A stretch of 64,000 bases of DNA from Breviolum minutum Mf 1.05b.01 (Eukaryota; Sar; Dinophyceae; Suessiales; Symbiodiniaceae), in NCBI GenBank assembly GCA_000507305.1, contig DF239268.1, positions 93,595 through 157,594 of the forward strand. Direction: 5' to 3'. Below are positions 33,133-43,108 of this stretch, one piece after another. The notes below the pieces were generated by a model. The model saw only the letters and a program-made list of their open reading frames with translations, made no database searches and had not been told where the DNA came from. A program made the position numbers and the translations under genes. Numbering within the stretch: the stretch's first letter is position 1; the number at the start of each line of letters is the position of its first letter.

Positions 33133-33231
33133 TCCCATTGGATCCATATGGTATATTTACCTACATTTGGTTGATTTTTATGGTAAATGTAGGTTTATAT
33201 ACCATACATGGATGCTATAGGTTTCTTAACA
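33133..33231 (+). mobile_element. Family B copy
   Basis: CCCATTGGATCCATATGG...ACATGGATGCTATAGG with intact inner arms. Confidence 0.82.
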
Positions 33232-33399
33232 TGCTGGCATTCCACTCGCCGACTTCCAGGGAATGCCGGAATTTCCCCTTTTGAAATGCTTGCCAGGCCT
33301 CCTATGCTATGATGACCCCCTTCGAACGTGCCACCAAAAAAGCTTCGGATCAACAAGCGGAGGCGCGGTTCGATCACGCATGGTCACTAGGGGTTTCAA

Positions 33400-33586
33400 G
33401 GGGTATAATAAACCATTACTAGGGTATATAGGGGATGAAAAACTATCCAGTTATTAGGGATTATAATCAACCATGCCATGAACTAGGTGGTGGTTTTTAA
33501 ACAGTTATATTGGGATGAATTGCTACCCAGTTATATTGGGATTATAATGAACCATGAAATAAGGATCCCTACTTCAAAATCATTTG
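33400..33586 (+). mobile_element. Family C remnants, two partial cores
   Basis: GTATATAGGGGATGAAAAAC and, again, GGGATGAATTGCTACCCAGT with GATTATAATGAACCATG; two overlapping partial copies end at A15. Confidence 0.6.
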
Positions 33587-33694
33587 TGGTTGGTGGTTTT
33601 CAACCATTTTTGGAGTTTTTCACCCCGAAACTTGGGGAAGATTTCCTATTTGATGATCATATGTTTCAAATAGGTTGGTTCAACCACCAACTAG
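33587..33694 (+). mobile_element. Family A copy A15
   Basis: TTGGTGGTTTTCAACC...CAACCACCAACTAG. Left side abuts family C remnants; right side abuts a coding-like block. Confidence 0.8.
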
Positions 33695-33768
33695 TCAAGA
33701 TCCGTGAAGATGTGAAAGGGATTGGAGGAACAAAAACACTTCTGAGATGTTCAATGATGTATAGAGTT
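33695..33768 (+). CDS. Exon-like block starting at the end of element A15
   Basis: Starts directly after CTAG of A15 and reads KIREDVKGIGGTKTLLRCSM. The left side of A15 is remnant family C sequence, so the preceding exon is not visible. Confidence 0.42.
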
Positions 33769-33950
33769 TACTCTGTGCGTATATATATATATATATATTA
33801 ATTGCATATTTAGTAGGCTATTTGAGTTGTTCTGAGTGGGCTGCTGAGCGCATAATGACATCATTTATTCAAACAAATATATCTCAGAGGCCTTTTCCCC
33901 CCCTCGTTGTGAAAGGTTTGAAGGTGAGAAAACTTCTATCTCGAAGCCTT

Positions 33951-34034
33951 ACGGCCAAACGAGCAGTTTGGATGGCCATGTTTTGCTACTAAATTGGTCC
34001 GGAGCAAATGGTCGCAAGTGGTTGGAGGTTGAGC
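33951..34034 (+). CDS. Exon-like block
   Basis: Reads ALRPNEQFGWPCFATKLVRS then KWSQVVGG before element G6. Antisense is also open; moderate support. Confidence 0.33.
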
Positions 34035-34063
34035 CAGAGAACAGATAAACTTTTGGGGGATGA

Positions 34064-34161
34064 TATGGATGTTTCCGAAAATAATAGTACTTTTCAAGGG
34101 TTTTCCAGAAAAAAAACCATCCATTTGGGGATACCCCTATTTTTGGAAACACCCATATATA
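34064..34161 (+). mobile_element. Family G copy G6
   Basis: ATATGGATGTTTCCGAAAAT...TTTTTGGAAACACCCATAT. Confidence 0.85.
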
Positions 34162-34374
34162 TGATATACACATTTAGTAGGAAAAAGATCCAAGTTGTTT
34201 TGTTTTTTGAGGGCCTGGTCCTTTGCATGGCTGAGTGAGATGGGTGGTTTAGCAATATGTTCTTTTTGCAATGCATGTTCAATCATTTTGTGATTTTTTA
34301 TTTCAGGCTTTGATACTACCCATTATGGATCCATGGGAATCCATCAACAAAAATGCTTGTTTAGGGTACCAGGT

Positions 34375-34518
34375 TGTACGAAACGGGCCCCTTACTAGTC
34401 AAAAATGGAGCGATATCCGATAACCCCTATAAATGGCCGAAAAAAAACATGGGTTGTGATTTCACCCCGAAATCAGTAGAGCTAAAAGTCATTTCACCCT
34501 ACAAGGTGGGCCCCTAGG
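34375..34518. repeat. Family P copy
   Basis: ACGAAACGGGCCCCTTACTA, CCCCTATAAATGGCCG, CAAGGTGGGCCCC. Confidence 0.68.
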
Positions 34519-34653
34519 AGTTACATAAGTATAGTCGTTATTGATAGCGCCGAAAATCAATGGGAATCCCACCTGCTCGTTATCGTCAGGCAGATGCAGC
34601 ACAATCGAAACGAGAAATGGAACGGTTTGGAAGCTCAATTCTTTGATGCCCTA

Positions 34654-34777
34654 CTTGGATGTCCCGTTGGAAGTTCGGATCCACGGCTTATTTTGTTCTA
34701 CTTATAAATGGGGTATTCCTTGGGGTTATAACTCCATTTTAATGAACCATTTACTATCTTCCAATGGGACATCCAAG
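34654..34777. repeat. Family L copy, TA TSD
   Basis: CTTGGATGTCCCGTTGGAAG...CTTCCAATGGGACATCCAAG between TA at 34652 and 34778. Confidence 0.85.
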
Positions 34778-34934
34778 TAAAGTATCCTCACCCCTCAAAG
34801 GCCTGGCATCATTTTGGGGACCTAAAAACACTCCTGCCAACTTCAGGTTCAGTTAACCCTTCCATTGGAGGGTCCAATCGTTGCTCCTTAGGGCGATTAG
34901 CCGGATGCCGGTTGATGATTCTATAGACGTCCAG

Positions 34935-35118
34935 GCGAATACCTGTTGAGGCTCTACTCGCAGGGGCTCGCAGAGGCACTGATCGCACGAACCGACTGTC
35001 AGAGGTGCGTCAAGGACGAAGATTCCGACAAAGATTGCGTCATGGACCGTGGAGGACGAATACGATTTGATTTCGATGGCCGCGGCCAGATTGATGATGG
35101 ATCCTCGTCATACATGAA
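34935..35118 (+). CDS. Exon, about 60 codons, acidic
   Basis: GACGTCCAG acceptor, then EYLLRLYSQGLAEALIARTD, CQRCVKDEDSDKDCVMDRGG and RIRFDFDGRGQIDDGSSS. Strong coding composition. It contains a C-x-x-C pair and an Asp-rich stretch, but no family is recognised. Confidence 0.55.
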
Positions 35119-35296
35119 AAAATGTCATTTCCAACGCGCGGAGCACCAGGAGTCACCCTCGTCTTTACTCTATTCTGATATTCTCTAGTCTGCTCTTCTG
35201 TGCTTCTACGTCTACACCTCCTGATGCAGCCAACGGTCGGGGCGGGCTCCTTTTGTGGAGTGCGAAGTAGACTCTAACCTGTGGTCTGCCACAGGT

Positions 35297-35573
35297 ATGT
35301 TCTGACAATGAAACCCTATGAAAATTGTGATATTCTCCGAATCAACCTGTTATGAAACCCAATGAAATGGGGATATTCTGGCATAGCTGCTATGAAACCC
35401 TATGAAAAATTAGGGATGTTCTGACTTTGAAACCTGATGAAAAATAGGGATGTTCTGACAATGCAACCCTATGAAAAATAGCGATGTTCTGATAATGAAA
35501 CGACCCTATGTAAGATTGGGATATTTTGATGTTACCTGCTTATGAAACCCTATGGAAATGGTGATTTTTTCTC
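35297..35573 (+). repeat. Degenerate tandem repeat, about 7 units of 35-45 bp
   Basis: Unit approximates ATGAAACCCTATGAAAAATA followed by GGGATGTTCTGAC. A further stray unit is at 35698. No spacer pattern, no ORF. Confidence 0.8.
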
Positions 35574-35587
35574 TGTACTGTTGTTTT

Positions 35588-35653
35588 CAGAAATTCGGCC
35601 AACCAGTTGAGGTTGGTAGTTTTAGCACTATCCCAGGTGGTGATCGCCGGATG
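35588..35653 (+). mobile_element. Family H fragment
   Basis: AGAAATTCGGCCAACCAGTT...GGTGGTGATCGCCGGATGTC. Confidence 0.55.
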
Positions 35654-35671
35654 TCTAATGTACCAACTGTA

Positions 35672-35923
35672 TCAGTCATGTGGGCATGACAAAAATGTAT
35701 GAAACCCTAGAAGTAATGGGATATTTACCATATCAACTAGTTCCTGTACCCGGATTTCATGCACCAAGCGTATCAACAGGTTTCCCACCTGGTTTGGCAA
35801 CGCCACGTTTTTCCACCTTAGGCAAACCTCCCAGTTGATCACCCGTGCGGCGGTGTTGTGCGGATGCCGAAGAGTCACAGAGACAGTACTCCTGTGGTCC
35901 AAGTCATGGGGGTTGAATGACAA
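35672..35923 (-). CDS. Ambiguous open block
   Basis: The minus strand reads NTAARVINWEVCLRWKNVAL and PNQVGNLLIRLVHEIRVQEL; the plus strand reads FHAPSVSTGFPPGLATPRFS. The minus frame is longer and more protein-like but opposes most other exons. Strand undecided. Confidence 0.28.
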   Translation of the reverse strand: MSFNPHDLDHRSTVSVTLRHPHNTAARVINWEVCLRWKNVALPNQVGNLLIRLVHEIRVQELVDMVNIPLLLGFHTFLSCPHD

Positions 35924-36040
35924 ACCACTTTTTGTCAGGCGTCATTAACTGGGAGTGGTTCTTTGGAGTCAATATGGATATTTCTCTGTAAAAATCAGAA
36001 GGTTGGGATCAAACAATCGATCTGGTACACCTGAACAAAT

Positions 36041-36143
36041 CTAGGTGGTGGTTTCAAACATTTTTGGAATTTTCACCCCTACTTGGGGGAAGATTTCCTA
36101 TTTGACAATCATATTTTTCAGGTGGGTTGAAACCACCAACCAG
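36041..36143 (+). mobile_element. Family A copy A16
   Basis: CTAGGTGGTGGTTTCAAAC...GAAACCACCAACCAG; D7 begins 7 bp later. Confidence 0.85.
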
Positions 36144-36149
36144 TTAAAT

Positions 36150-36264
36150 TACCCTACAATAAAACTAACATTTTCGCACCTAAAAATATGGTGGTTTCCA
36201 ATAGGAATCTCCAAACTTCCAGGGGGTCATTTTCAGGTGCGAACTGTTAGTTTACGGGAGGGTA
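36150..36264. mobile_element. Family D copy
   Basis: TACCCTACAATAAAACTAAC...GTTAGTTTACGGGAGGGTA, TA at both ends. Confidence 0.85.
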
Positions 36265-36363
36265 CTTGTTTTGGGGGAATCAAACAATACAAATCAATGG
36301 TAGTTTTAAGGGATTTTCCCGTGATTTCCATGATGAACATGCATTGTTTGGGTTGGTAATAAA

Positions 36364-36477
36364 ACCCTAAGGATCCATACCCTTCCCTAGAGTAGGTTTG
36401 ATGGTCCCAATCCCATCCCCACAATAGGATTGTAGGGTTAATCCCTTTCTTAGGACATACCTGGATCCTTAGGGAAA
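36364..36477. repeat. Family N copy
   Basis: CCCTAAGGATCCATACCC...TACCTGGATCCTTAGGGA. Confidence 0.75.
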
Positions 36478-36524
36478 TAACACCTGTGTGTTGGAAAATT
36501 GTTTTTTTTTGCGGGGTACACGGG

Positions 36525-36636
36525 TACCCTGAAGTTTAACATTTTAGCACCTGAAAATGGATGGTTGGAATACTAGTATTTTTTGAATCTTGGGAAGCTC
36601 CATTTTCAGGGGCTATGTTAGTTTCAGGGAGTGGTA
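36525..36636. mobile_element. Family D copy
   Basis: TACCCTGAAGTTTAACATT...GTTAGTTTCAGGGAGTGGTA. Confidence 0.82.
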
Positions 36637-36718
36637 TCTTCAAAACGAATCTGTTCATAGGCAGCGAGCGATTTGGAGGGAATTTCCCTTAGGTTTTTCC
36701 AAAAAAAAGCATCTTAGT

Positions 36719-36833
36719 GTTGGTGGTCGTGGTTTCAAGTATTTGTGATGTTCACCCCAGATTTTGTGGGGAATGGTCCAATTTGACGATTCTATTTTTT
36801 CAAGTGGCTTGGTGAAAAACCACCACCAACTAG
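36719..36833 (+). mobile_element. Family A copy A17
   Basis: GTTGGTGGTCGTGGTTTC...ACCACCACCAACTAG; a K-type repeat follows. Confidence 0.8.
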
Positions 36834-36837
36834 GTTT

Positions 36838-36946
36838 CTTTATAGGTTGGGAACTACGGGTTTTACCATTTTTTAAGGGGTTTATCATCTTCCAAATCTG
36901 GAAGTTTACCATTTTTTTAATGGTGGCTTTCGCCGACTTCCAGGGT
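36838..36946 (-). mobile_element. Family K copy, reverse
   Basis: TATAGGTTGGGAACTACG...CGCCGACTTCCAGGGTGTA. Confidence 0.7.
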
Positions 36947-37014
36947 GTATGGTAAATTTAGACCTAAAAAACGGCTCCGGACCCACTTTGTAGCACTTAC
37001 AAATACAATAGGTA

Positions 37015-37118
37015 CCCTCCCTGAAACTGACATAGCCCCCGAAAATGGATGGTTGGAAGATGAAGTTTCCTTGTGGGATGGCCTTTTTTCAGAGGCATAT
37101 ATGTTAATTTCAGGAGGG
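37015..37118. mobile_element. Family D copy, TA TSD
   Basis: CCCTCCCTGAAACTGACATA...TTAATTTCAGGAGGG between TA at 37013 and 37119. Confidence 0.87.
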
Positions 37119-37625
37119 TATCAATCTTGGATATGTTTTTTTGGTGTTTTGTTTTTGCTGATTGTACCATGGTAAATCACCGTCTTTGACCACCATTTGC
37201 GAGAAGAACTTTTTCTAAGCATCTTAAGAAAATCTAAGAATGGTTGTTGGTCTGATTTGTGTAGTTTTAACTGTATCGCCTTTTATGAGATGGAATATCA
37301 TCTAGTCGAAGCAAAGCAAAATTGGGATTGCATTGGATGTGTTCAATTCATGCGAATTCAACTACTTTTGAAGGAAAACAATCCTGCACCACTTGACATG
37401 GCCAATTGAATCACATTGATCTCATTCCACTGGTGTTGTGTTCAACAAAGGCCCGGTAAAGTAAAGTCTACCCTGGATTTTTGATGAAATAAATCCCTTT
37501 TCCGTTTAAGACCATTGAATAGAGATGGTCGACGTTTATCCCAGAAGGAAAGCCTTCTTTTTCCCAAAAAAACTCCGGTTCAAAGACCTCTAGATGATTG
37601 ATTAATCCATCTCATTCCATATTTT

Positions 37626-37710
37626 CTAGGTGGTGATTTCAAACAATGTTTCATTTTCACCCCCGGATTCTTGGGGTTTCATGATTCAATTTGATGGACG
37701 CCTCCAAAAA
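37626..37710 (+). mobile_element. Family A copy A18, 3' end lost
   Basis: CTAGGTGGTGATTTCAAAC start and CACCCCCGGATTCTTGGGG core; diverges after TTTGATGGACG. Confidence 0.65.
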
Positions 37711-37750
37711 AAATATCGATCCATGAATGGCTTAAAATTGATTTAAAAAA

Positions 37751-37825
37751 ACCCATGACGGATCCATGGGAAATGTAGATAAATGTATATAAAAAACACC
37801 ATCGTCTCATGGATCCGTCATGGGG
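37751..37825. mobile_element. Family B copy, short
   Basis: CCCATGACGGATCCATGGG...CTCATGGATCCGTCATGGG. Confidence 0.78.
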
Positions 37826-38017
37826 TATCAGCTATAGGTAAATGAAAAAAATCGTCCCATTTTGCGGAGGGAGTCATTCCATCCTTGAGGCGTGATACCA
37901 TTTGCAAACAAGTCATTGTTCAATTGACCACTGGAGTACCTTGGCGGAAGCTGTTTTAAAACGTGGTGCTGTCGTGTCCAGCGAACGGGTCACGATATCC
38001 CAAAATTGGTGTTGCCC

Positions 38018-38124
38018 TATAAGAATCAGCTGGGACCCTCCCAATAAACAGGTTTGACTTCGCAGGGTTCTGGCATCTCCAGTTCCCACCAGTTTTGAGA
38101 TCCCATGATTCTTACTAGTAGGGT
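38018..38124 (+). mobile_element. Family E copy
   Basis: CCCTATAAGAATCAGCTGGG...GATTCTTACTAGTAGGGTG. Confidence 0.8.
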
Positions 38125-38517
38125 GTATTTGTTTCAAGTTTTGGTTTCGGGGATGTTTTTTCTGGTGGGGGAAGATGGACGAATGTGTGATGGTGGACAG
38201 GTGGTGGACATGTTACCCCACTTTCACCCAGATCTTTGTGTTTTCTTCTTTTGGTGGACTGACTCAGCCAAAGGTTAACCTTTAAACTTTTGGGTGTTAC
38301 ATATTTGATAGCAAAAATAAAGTTTGAACTTTTGTTTCATGGTCCTTTGGCTCGGAAAGTGGACACTCAGGTTCAGTAAAACTACACTTTTGGATACCTA
38401 GAGGTTTTGGTTCAATGCGTGACCCAACAAACGATTAATTAAAGGTCATTTCGGGTTACTTCACTCCAAAAAGTTCAAAAACGGCAGACTCACCTGGTGT
38501 TTTTATGTTGTCCTAGA
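38125..38517. other. No gene seen
   Basis: Only weak similarity to family F arms (GTGACCCAACAAACGATTA near 38420). Nothing else is supported. Confidence 0.35.
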
Positions 38518-38682
38518 CTTCGGCAATTTTAAAAACACTAGGTTGTTTTAGGGATGTTTTTAGGGGATGAAATTTTTGCCTAGATATATGGGGATGATTA
38601 AACCATGAAATATTTTCATCCCGGAACCTTAAACCAACCAGGATTCAATTTGGAAAGTGAGTGGTGTTTTTTTCCGTGGCCA
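38518..38682 (+). mobile_element. Family C copy, diverged
   Basis: TAGGGGATGAAATTTTTGCC, ACCAACCAGGATTCAATTTG and TTTTTTTCCGTGGCC. Confidence 0.62.
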
Positions 38683-38789
38683 ATTTCTTCGATACCAAAA
38701 ATCCATGGCAAACGGGGGGGTCTCAGGTCGAACAAAAATTCAGGTCGCCAAAGGTCCTGGGAATCACCTTGCACACACGTACCTTTAAA

Positions 38790-38922
38790 GCAGTGTTTTT
38801 TCAAAAAAACCTGGCTTGGTTGTTTGATATTAGGGGATGACATTTCCTACCTAATGATATGGGGATTATTTCATAAGCCAATATATAAGGATCCCATATT
38901 TTAACCAATCAGTATACTCTAA
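38790..38922 (+). mobile_element. Family C copy, 3' end missing
   Basis: GCAGTGTTTTTTCAAAAAAA, TTAGGGGATGACATTTCC, AAGGATCCCATATTTTAACC. Confidence 0.55.
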
Positions 38923-39007
38923 GAATCCGAACCCTTCCCTAGAGTGGTATTAAGGGATCCAATCCCATCCTCAGGATATCTCAGGATAGTCCTGGATTCT
39001 TAGGGAT
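38921..39007. repeat. Family N copy
   Basis: TACTCTAAGAATCCGAACCC...AGTCCTGGATTCTTAGGGATA. Confidence 0.75.
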
Positions 39008-39040
39008 AATGGAATGTCAGAAGGGTTTTTTTCCACGCTG

Positions 39041-39155
39041 CGGAAAACGACAAACGCCGCCGCATCTTCCAGGCACCTCCCATGCGCTTTGTCACTCCTG
39101 GATTCGTTCTTTACATTGGCCGCACTCGCAACATGAGTCAGGCGGCGGTGAACGG
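39041..39155 (+). CDS. Exon with good donor
   Basis: Reads AENDKRRRIFQAPPMRFVTP, GFVLYIGRTRNMSQAAVNG and meets donor AACGG|GTGACC. GC-rich. The N-type repeat just upstream (38921-39007) appears to lie in the preceding intron. Confidence 0.55.
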
Positions 39156-39210
39156 GTGACCTCACCGGGAGTTTTTTGGAGTCCGGAGATTGATGTTTAT
39201 CCCGGGATTC

Positions 39211-39306
39211 ATTAATTGGAGGGTCATGGATTTTTTAAACCCCTTTTTTAGGGTCACTTATATAAATCATCCCAAAAAACTCGTCACGACTCAAATATTC
39301 ACCAGG
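39211..39306 (+). mobile_element. Family F copy, degenerate
   Basis: TTGGAGGGTCATGG, AGGGTCACTTATATAAATCA, CTCAAATATTCACCAGG. Confidence 0.55.
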
Positions 39307-39765
39307 TATTCGAACAAAAAAAACGGAAAAGTCGACTTTAATTGTTTTGAAGGGCAATTTTAATGGTCGGCGTAAAAACTTGCAGGGAAGAATCCAAATG
39401 CTTGGGTTTCACATTCGTTTGGTTGTTGGGAGTCTCATGGATCCCATGAAGAACTCCCATTTAAGGTTGTTGTTGTTGTTGGATTTTTTCCCATTTCGAA
39501 TGGTTGTTTGCCATTTGGCATATTTACCTGCATTTAGTACATTTATAGATGTAGTTCCTCCTGGACCTCTGAACAACCAATGACTTGAATCATTGGCTGA
39601 CTGGATGACGTTTACCAAATGACGCATGAACAATGGGTGCATATCACCATTTCCATTCAATTAAAACTGTTTGTTTAAGGTCTCAGGTTGAGTTCTTTGT
39701 CGTTTTTTTCGGCGGACTTTTTATTTTGGGGAGGAACAAACCGGGAACTGCCATGTGTATATGTA

Positions 39766-39875
39766 GCCCTAAGAATCATTGGACCCTACGGTTTGACAGA
39801 TTTGACTCTGTTTTTCGCAGGGTTCTGGGATCTCCAGTTCCCACCAGTCTTGAGATCCAATGATTCTTAGGGTGT
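39766..39875 (+). mobile_element. Family E copy
   Basis: GCCCTAAGAATCATTGGACC...AATGATTCTTAGGGTG. Confidence 0.87.
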
Positions 39876-39915
39876 GGAGAACTTTTTTTGCAACTGGATG
39901 GGTTTTACGGGCAAA

Positions 39916-40128
39916 GTTGAGCCTAAAACTAAGACAACTAGCCCCTGAAAAACTCATGGTTGGAAGATAAACTTCCAATTTTGGAAAGGTCTTGTTTTCA
40001 GGGGTTGTGTTTCCTATAGCATCCATGGGAAGTTTGATATTTACCTACATCTAACCATAAAAATCAACCACAAATGTAAGTAAATATACCAGTCCCATGG
40101 ATGGTATGAATTAGTTTTAGGGTGGGTA
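39916..40128. mobile_element. Family D copy interrupted by a B copy
   Basis: CCTAAAACTAAGACAACTAG...TTAGTTTTAGGGTGGGTA with B at 40014-40106 inside. Confidence 0.75.
40014..40106 (-). mobile_element. Family B copy nested inside a D element
   Basis: CCTATAGCATCCATGGG...CCCATGGATGGTATG. D left arm (from 39916) ends TTCAGGGGTTGTGTT and its right arm resumes TTAGTTTTAGGGTGGGTA after this copy. Confidence 0.78.
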
Positions 40129-41093
40129 ATTTTGACACAATGACTCTCCCTTTTCTCCTGGAAACATAGGTGTGGGCTTGTCGTTGGAGGAGGGGATAGA
40201 TATATATATATATAGTTTTTTAAAATCATATACGCACATATATGTTTTTTGTTTGGAATCACTTCCCAATCATATTGAATATATACACCATGGATTTGCT
40301 TATTAAGATGAATCTGTGATTGTTATCTTTTTTCAAAACAACATTTTGGGATTCTCTTCTTAAATGTGTTTTACTTTTTACCATATTCCTACCATGGTAC
40401 ATCATCATTAAAACCACGATTTGGGTCCGAATATGTTTCACTTTTTCCTCAGCATTTTATACGCAAATCCAAGTCTTTGGATGTTTGGATATTTTCACAC
40501 GGAATTTGTTGGCCTTCATGAAGTGAATTTACCTTCCATGCATTGCATTGTTGTCGGTGAAAATCCGGTCATGCCAAGGTTCCTGTCCTTCAAAAAAAAA
40601 CTCACTACCAACCATCAGCTCAGCATCCAGTAAGATGGAGGGGGTACTTTTGGTGGGCCTTTAAAAACCAGTTATAGGTATAGTGAAAATTGCCCCGATA
40701 TTAAGAAGAGTTATAACCTAAGTTACCTATTTATTTTCGGCCATTAACATAGAGGTTAGGATACTCTACTTATAAGGGGTATCACCTTGTGTCACATACC
40801 TCGAGAGTTTGTTTCTACGAGAATCATGCACGGTCCATGTTGTTTTTAGGGTATCAGGTATAGTACAAGATTTTGAGGTGTTCACGTCATCCAAGTGATG
40901 TCGCTGGAAAAATCCCACGTAGACTTCCAGGTGGGGCCACATCCTTTTGAAAACTTCAGAATGACCAATTTTTGCTGCAGCTTAAATTCTGACCCTTATT
41001 TTTTTCAACTTCGACATACAAAAAGTAAGCACTCAAAACCCGAAAAAAAACGGAACGTTGAGAAAGCAAACCAATTTGATGAACAAAGGGTTT

Positions 41094-41203
41094 CTGGGTG
41101 GTGGGTTTGAAAGATTTCTGGAATTTTCACCCTGAAACTTGGGGAAGCTGAACCCATTTTGACGGGCATATTTTTCAAAGGGGTTGGTTCAACCACCAAC
41201 TAG
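41094..41203 (+). mobile_element. Family A copy A19 with 4-bp TSD GTTT
   Basis: CTGGGTGGTGGGTTTG...CAACCACCAACTAG flanked by GTTT at 41090-41093 and 41204-41207. Removing element plus one GTTT leaves an open + frame (ANQFDEQRVCLTKGYEI, then stop). Confidence 0.87.
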
Positions 41204-41289
41204 GTTTGTCTAACAAAGGGTTACGAAATTTAGGAAACGACCACGCCGCCTTTTTTCCCATGTTTTTTCTGGTGCAAGGATGTGTGAAA

Positions 41290-41398
41290 CCCATTGCGGA
41301 TCCATGGGACTGGTTTATATTTTTGCCTACATTTGCCATAAACATCAACCATTAATGTTGGTGAAAATATACCATACTCCATGGACCCTATATATGGG
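41290..41398 (-). mobile_element. Family B copy with 3-bp TSD AAA
   Basis: CCCATTGCGGATCCATGGG...CCATGGACCCTATATATGGG flanked by AAA at 41287 and 41399. Confidence 0.84.
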
Positions 41399-41460
41399 AA
41401 ATGTATTACGTAGCTACTGGGGGTGGGAGGGTTTATAAACCAAGGGTTGATTCGGGGGTA

Positions 41461-41572
41461 GCGAAAGATGGGGATTTCGCCGCTTGGGAATTTCGATTCA
41501 GGTCAGCAGCGTCTTCGTTTTTCCACCGCGCTTTGCAGTGTTTCAAGTCCCAGACTGGATGGGTGGCTTAAG
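41461..41572 (+). CDS. Exon-like block, possible terminal exon
   Basis: Reads KDGDFAAWEFRFRSAASSFF then HRALQCFKSQTGWVA and TAA at 41570. The start is not fixed. Confidence 0.4.
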
Positions 41573-41949
41573 GGAGTTGGTTTGTAACGTGTTTTTTTGG
41601 GCCCAAAAAATTCAAGGATGTTGTTGTTTCAGCTGAAATTTGAGGGACTTCATGGAAGAGGAAAAAAGTCATCTTGAAGATAAATTCAAGGTGTAGATGA
41701 TGAAATGTGGACGTCAAAGTGTTCCGCATGATTTTCTTCTTGGCGTTTTTTGGGGTTTTTGAGACCAAAGGGGGCATTTCGGGCCTGCTTTTGGCTTTAT
41801 TTCCATCCACACAAAGCTCTTTTGGGATGGGGGGGCATGCCTCTTTTTTATACCTGGACTTTTTATCATTTTTTCCGTGGCGCCATGGATTTACTTCTAG
41901 TTGTGGCCCCCTCCTAGTTGTAAAATAAGAGATGTTTCACGCCAGGAAA

Positions 41950-42146
41950 CCCTACTGTAGTAAGGGATTATCCACCAAATTACAACAGTTTGGGGATCAT
42001 CCCAATTAGTACATGGTTAATCACCATGGTTTGTAACTCCCCCAACTGGGGGTTGTGGAACCCCTTCCAAATGGTAATTCATGGCTTATAAGTGGGGATG
42101 ATCCTGGCTACTTCTTAACTGGGGGATGATCCTCTAAGTACACTTC
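41950..42146. repeat. Family L copies, tandem
   Basis: GGGGATCATCCCAATTAGTA, GGAACCCCTTCCAAATGG, GGGGGATGATCCTCTAAGTA. Confidence 0.65.
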
Positions 42147-42355
42147 CGAAAACTAACATGGCAATGGAAAATACCCATTTTGAACAGGAAATGCAGAAAT
42201 AACATCTTCATTCATGGTGGATTTTCCGTTGCCATATCCATTGGCAAGCTAGGTGTTTCACCCCGATCCCTTTGCTCAAATGTTTCTTTTAGGATTTCTC
42301 ATTTGACATTTCGGATTGTGAGTTTCTCACTTGCTGATTTGCGATTTCTTTTGCT

Positions 42356-42779
42356 ATGTCCGAATCTTTGACTGACATCCCAAAGATTGTAGCATCACGT
42401 GCTTTGAAATCATCAGATGTTGGCAATACTCCGCAAGACCCAATTGGCATCAGTGCTGTCAATCTCTCACGTAGTGGTTTCAAGTATAGTGATAGTCTTG
42501 GTGCTCACAATGTGTCTTCTCAAGGCAAAAGTGATGACAACCAAGATGATGGCGGTGATGATGACAAGCCAAAGGGCAGTGGCGAGGGAGGGAGTAATGA
42601 GCCCCCATCCGATGGTGGCAGTGAAAATGACAGCAACCAAGAGGAAGGAGCAGAAGAGGAAGAACCCACTACGGATAAAGAAGTCCCTGATTTACACAAC
42701 CTTGTCAAAGAACTCAAGGACGTGAAGGAGCAAATCAAGGACTTGACATCGCAGAAGTGGAAGATTGAAGAGCAGATTG
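42356..42779 (+). CDS. Acidic, Gly/Ser-rich protein with coiled-coil segment, probable first coding exon
   Basis: An ATG at 42356 opens 141 codons. Residues 1-50 are neutral and Ser-rich, 57-107 are very acidic (DDNQDDGGDDDKPKG, EEGAEEEEPTTDKE), and 110-141 form a charged heptad-like helix (LVKELKDVKEQIKDLTSQKW). The exon stops being distinctive at 42780 where a shortened family A copy begins with GT. Likely intrinsically disordered with a C-terminal coiled coil; function unknown. Confidence 0.58.
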
Positions 42780-42816
42780 TGGTTTCAGAGGGTTGGGTTC
42801 AACCATCAACTATGTA
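42780..42816 (+). mobile_element. Family A internal-deletion derivative A20
   Basis: Only the two ends remain: GTGGTTTCAGAGGG joined to TTGGGTTCAACCATCAACTA. It directly follows the acidic exon at 42356. Confidence 0.55.
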
Positions 42817-42882
42817 GTCTAGTATGGAAATCCTACCCAAAATAAACCTTAATTATCTTATATAATTCAGGTTTAGGAACTA

Positions 42883-42982
42883 CCCTAAGAATCATTGGAC
42901 CTTGCGGTTTGACAGGTTTGACTCTGTATAGCAAGGTTCTGGGATCTCCAGTTCCCACCAGTTTTGAGATCCAATGATTCTT
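42883..42982 (+). mobile_element. Family E copy E6
   Basis: CCCTAAGAATCATTGGACC...CCAATGATTCTT; AGGAACTA at 42875 and 42983. Confidence 0.87.
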
Positions 42983-42990
42983 AGGAACTA

Positions 42991-43108
42991 CCCTCCCTGA
43001 AACTAACATCTCGCCCCTGAAAAATTAACTCCTGGAAGTTTGGAGATTCCGAACTCGGAATTCCCATCCATTTTTAGGTTTTAGGTGCTTTTGCTGTGAG
43101 TTTCAGGG
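42991..43108. mobile_element. Family D copy D11 stacked on E6
   Basis: CCCTCCCTGAAACTAACATC...GTGAGTTTCAGGG; the octamer AGGAACTA lies at 42983 and 43109. Confidence 0.87.

Noticed and set aside
35297-35573. CRISPR-like array
   Set aside because: Units are diverged and contiguous without constant-length unique spacers, and the context is eukaryotic.
41094-41220. 11-bp AACAAAGGGTT on both sides of A19 as its target duplication
   Set aside because: It is not flush with the element ends, whereas GTTT is; taken as coincidence.
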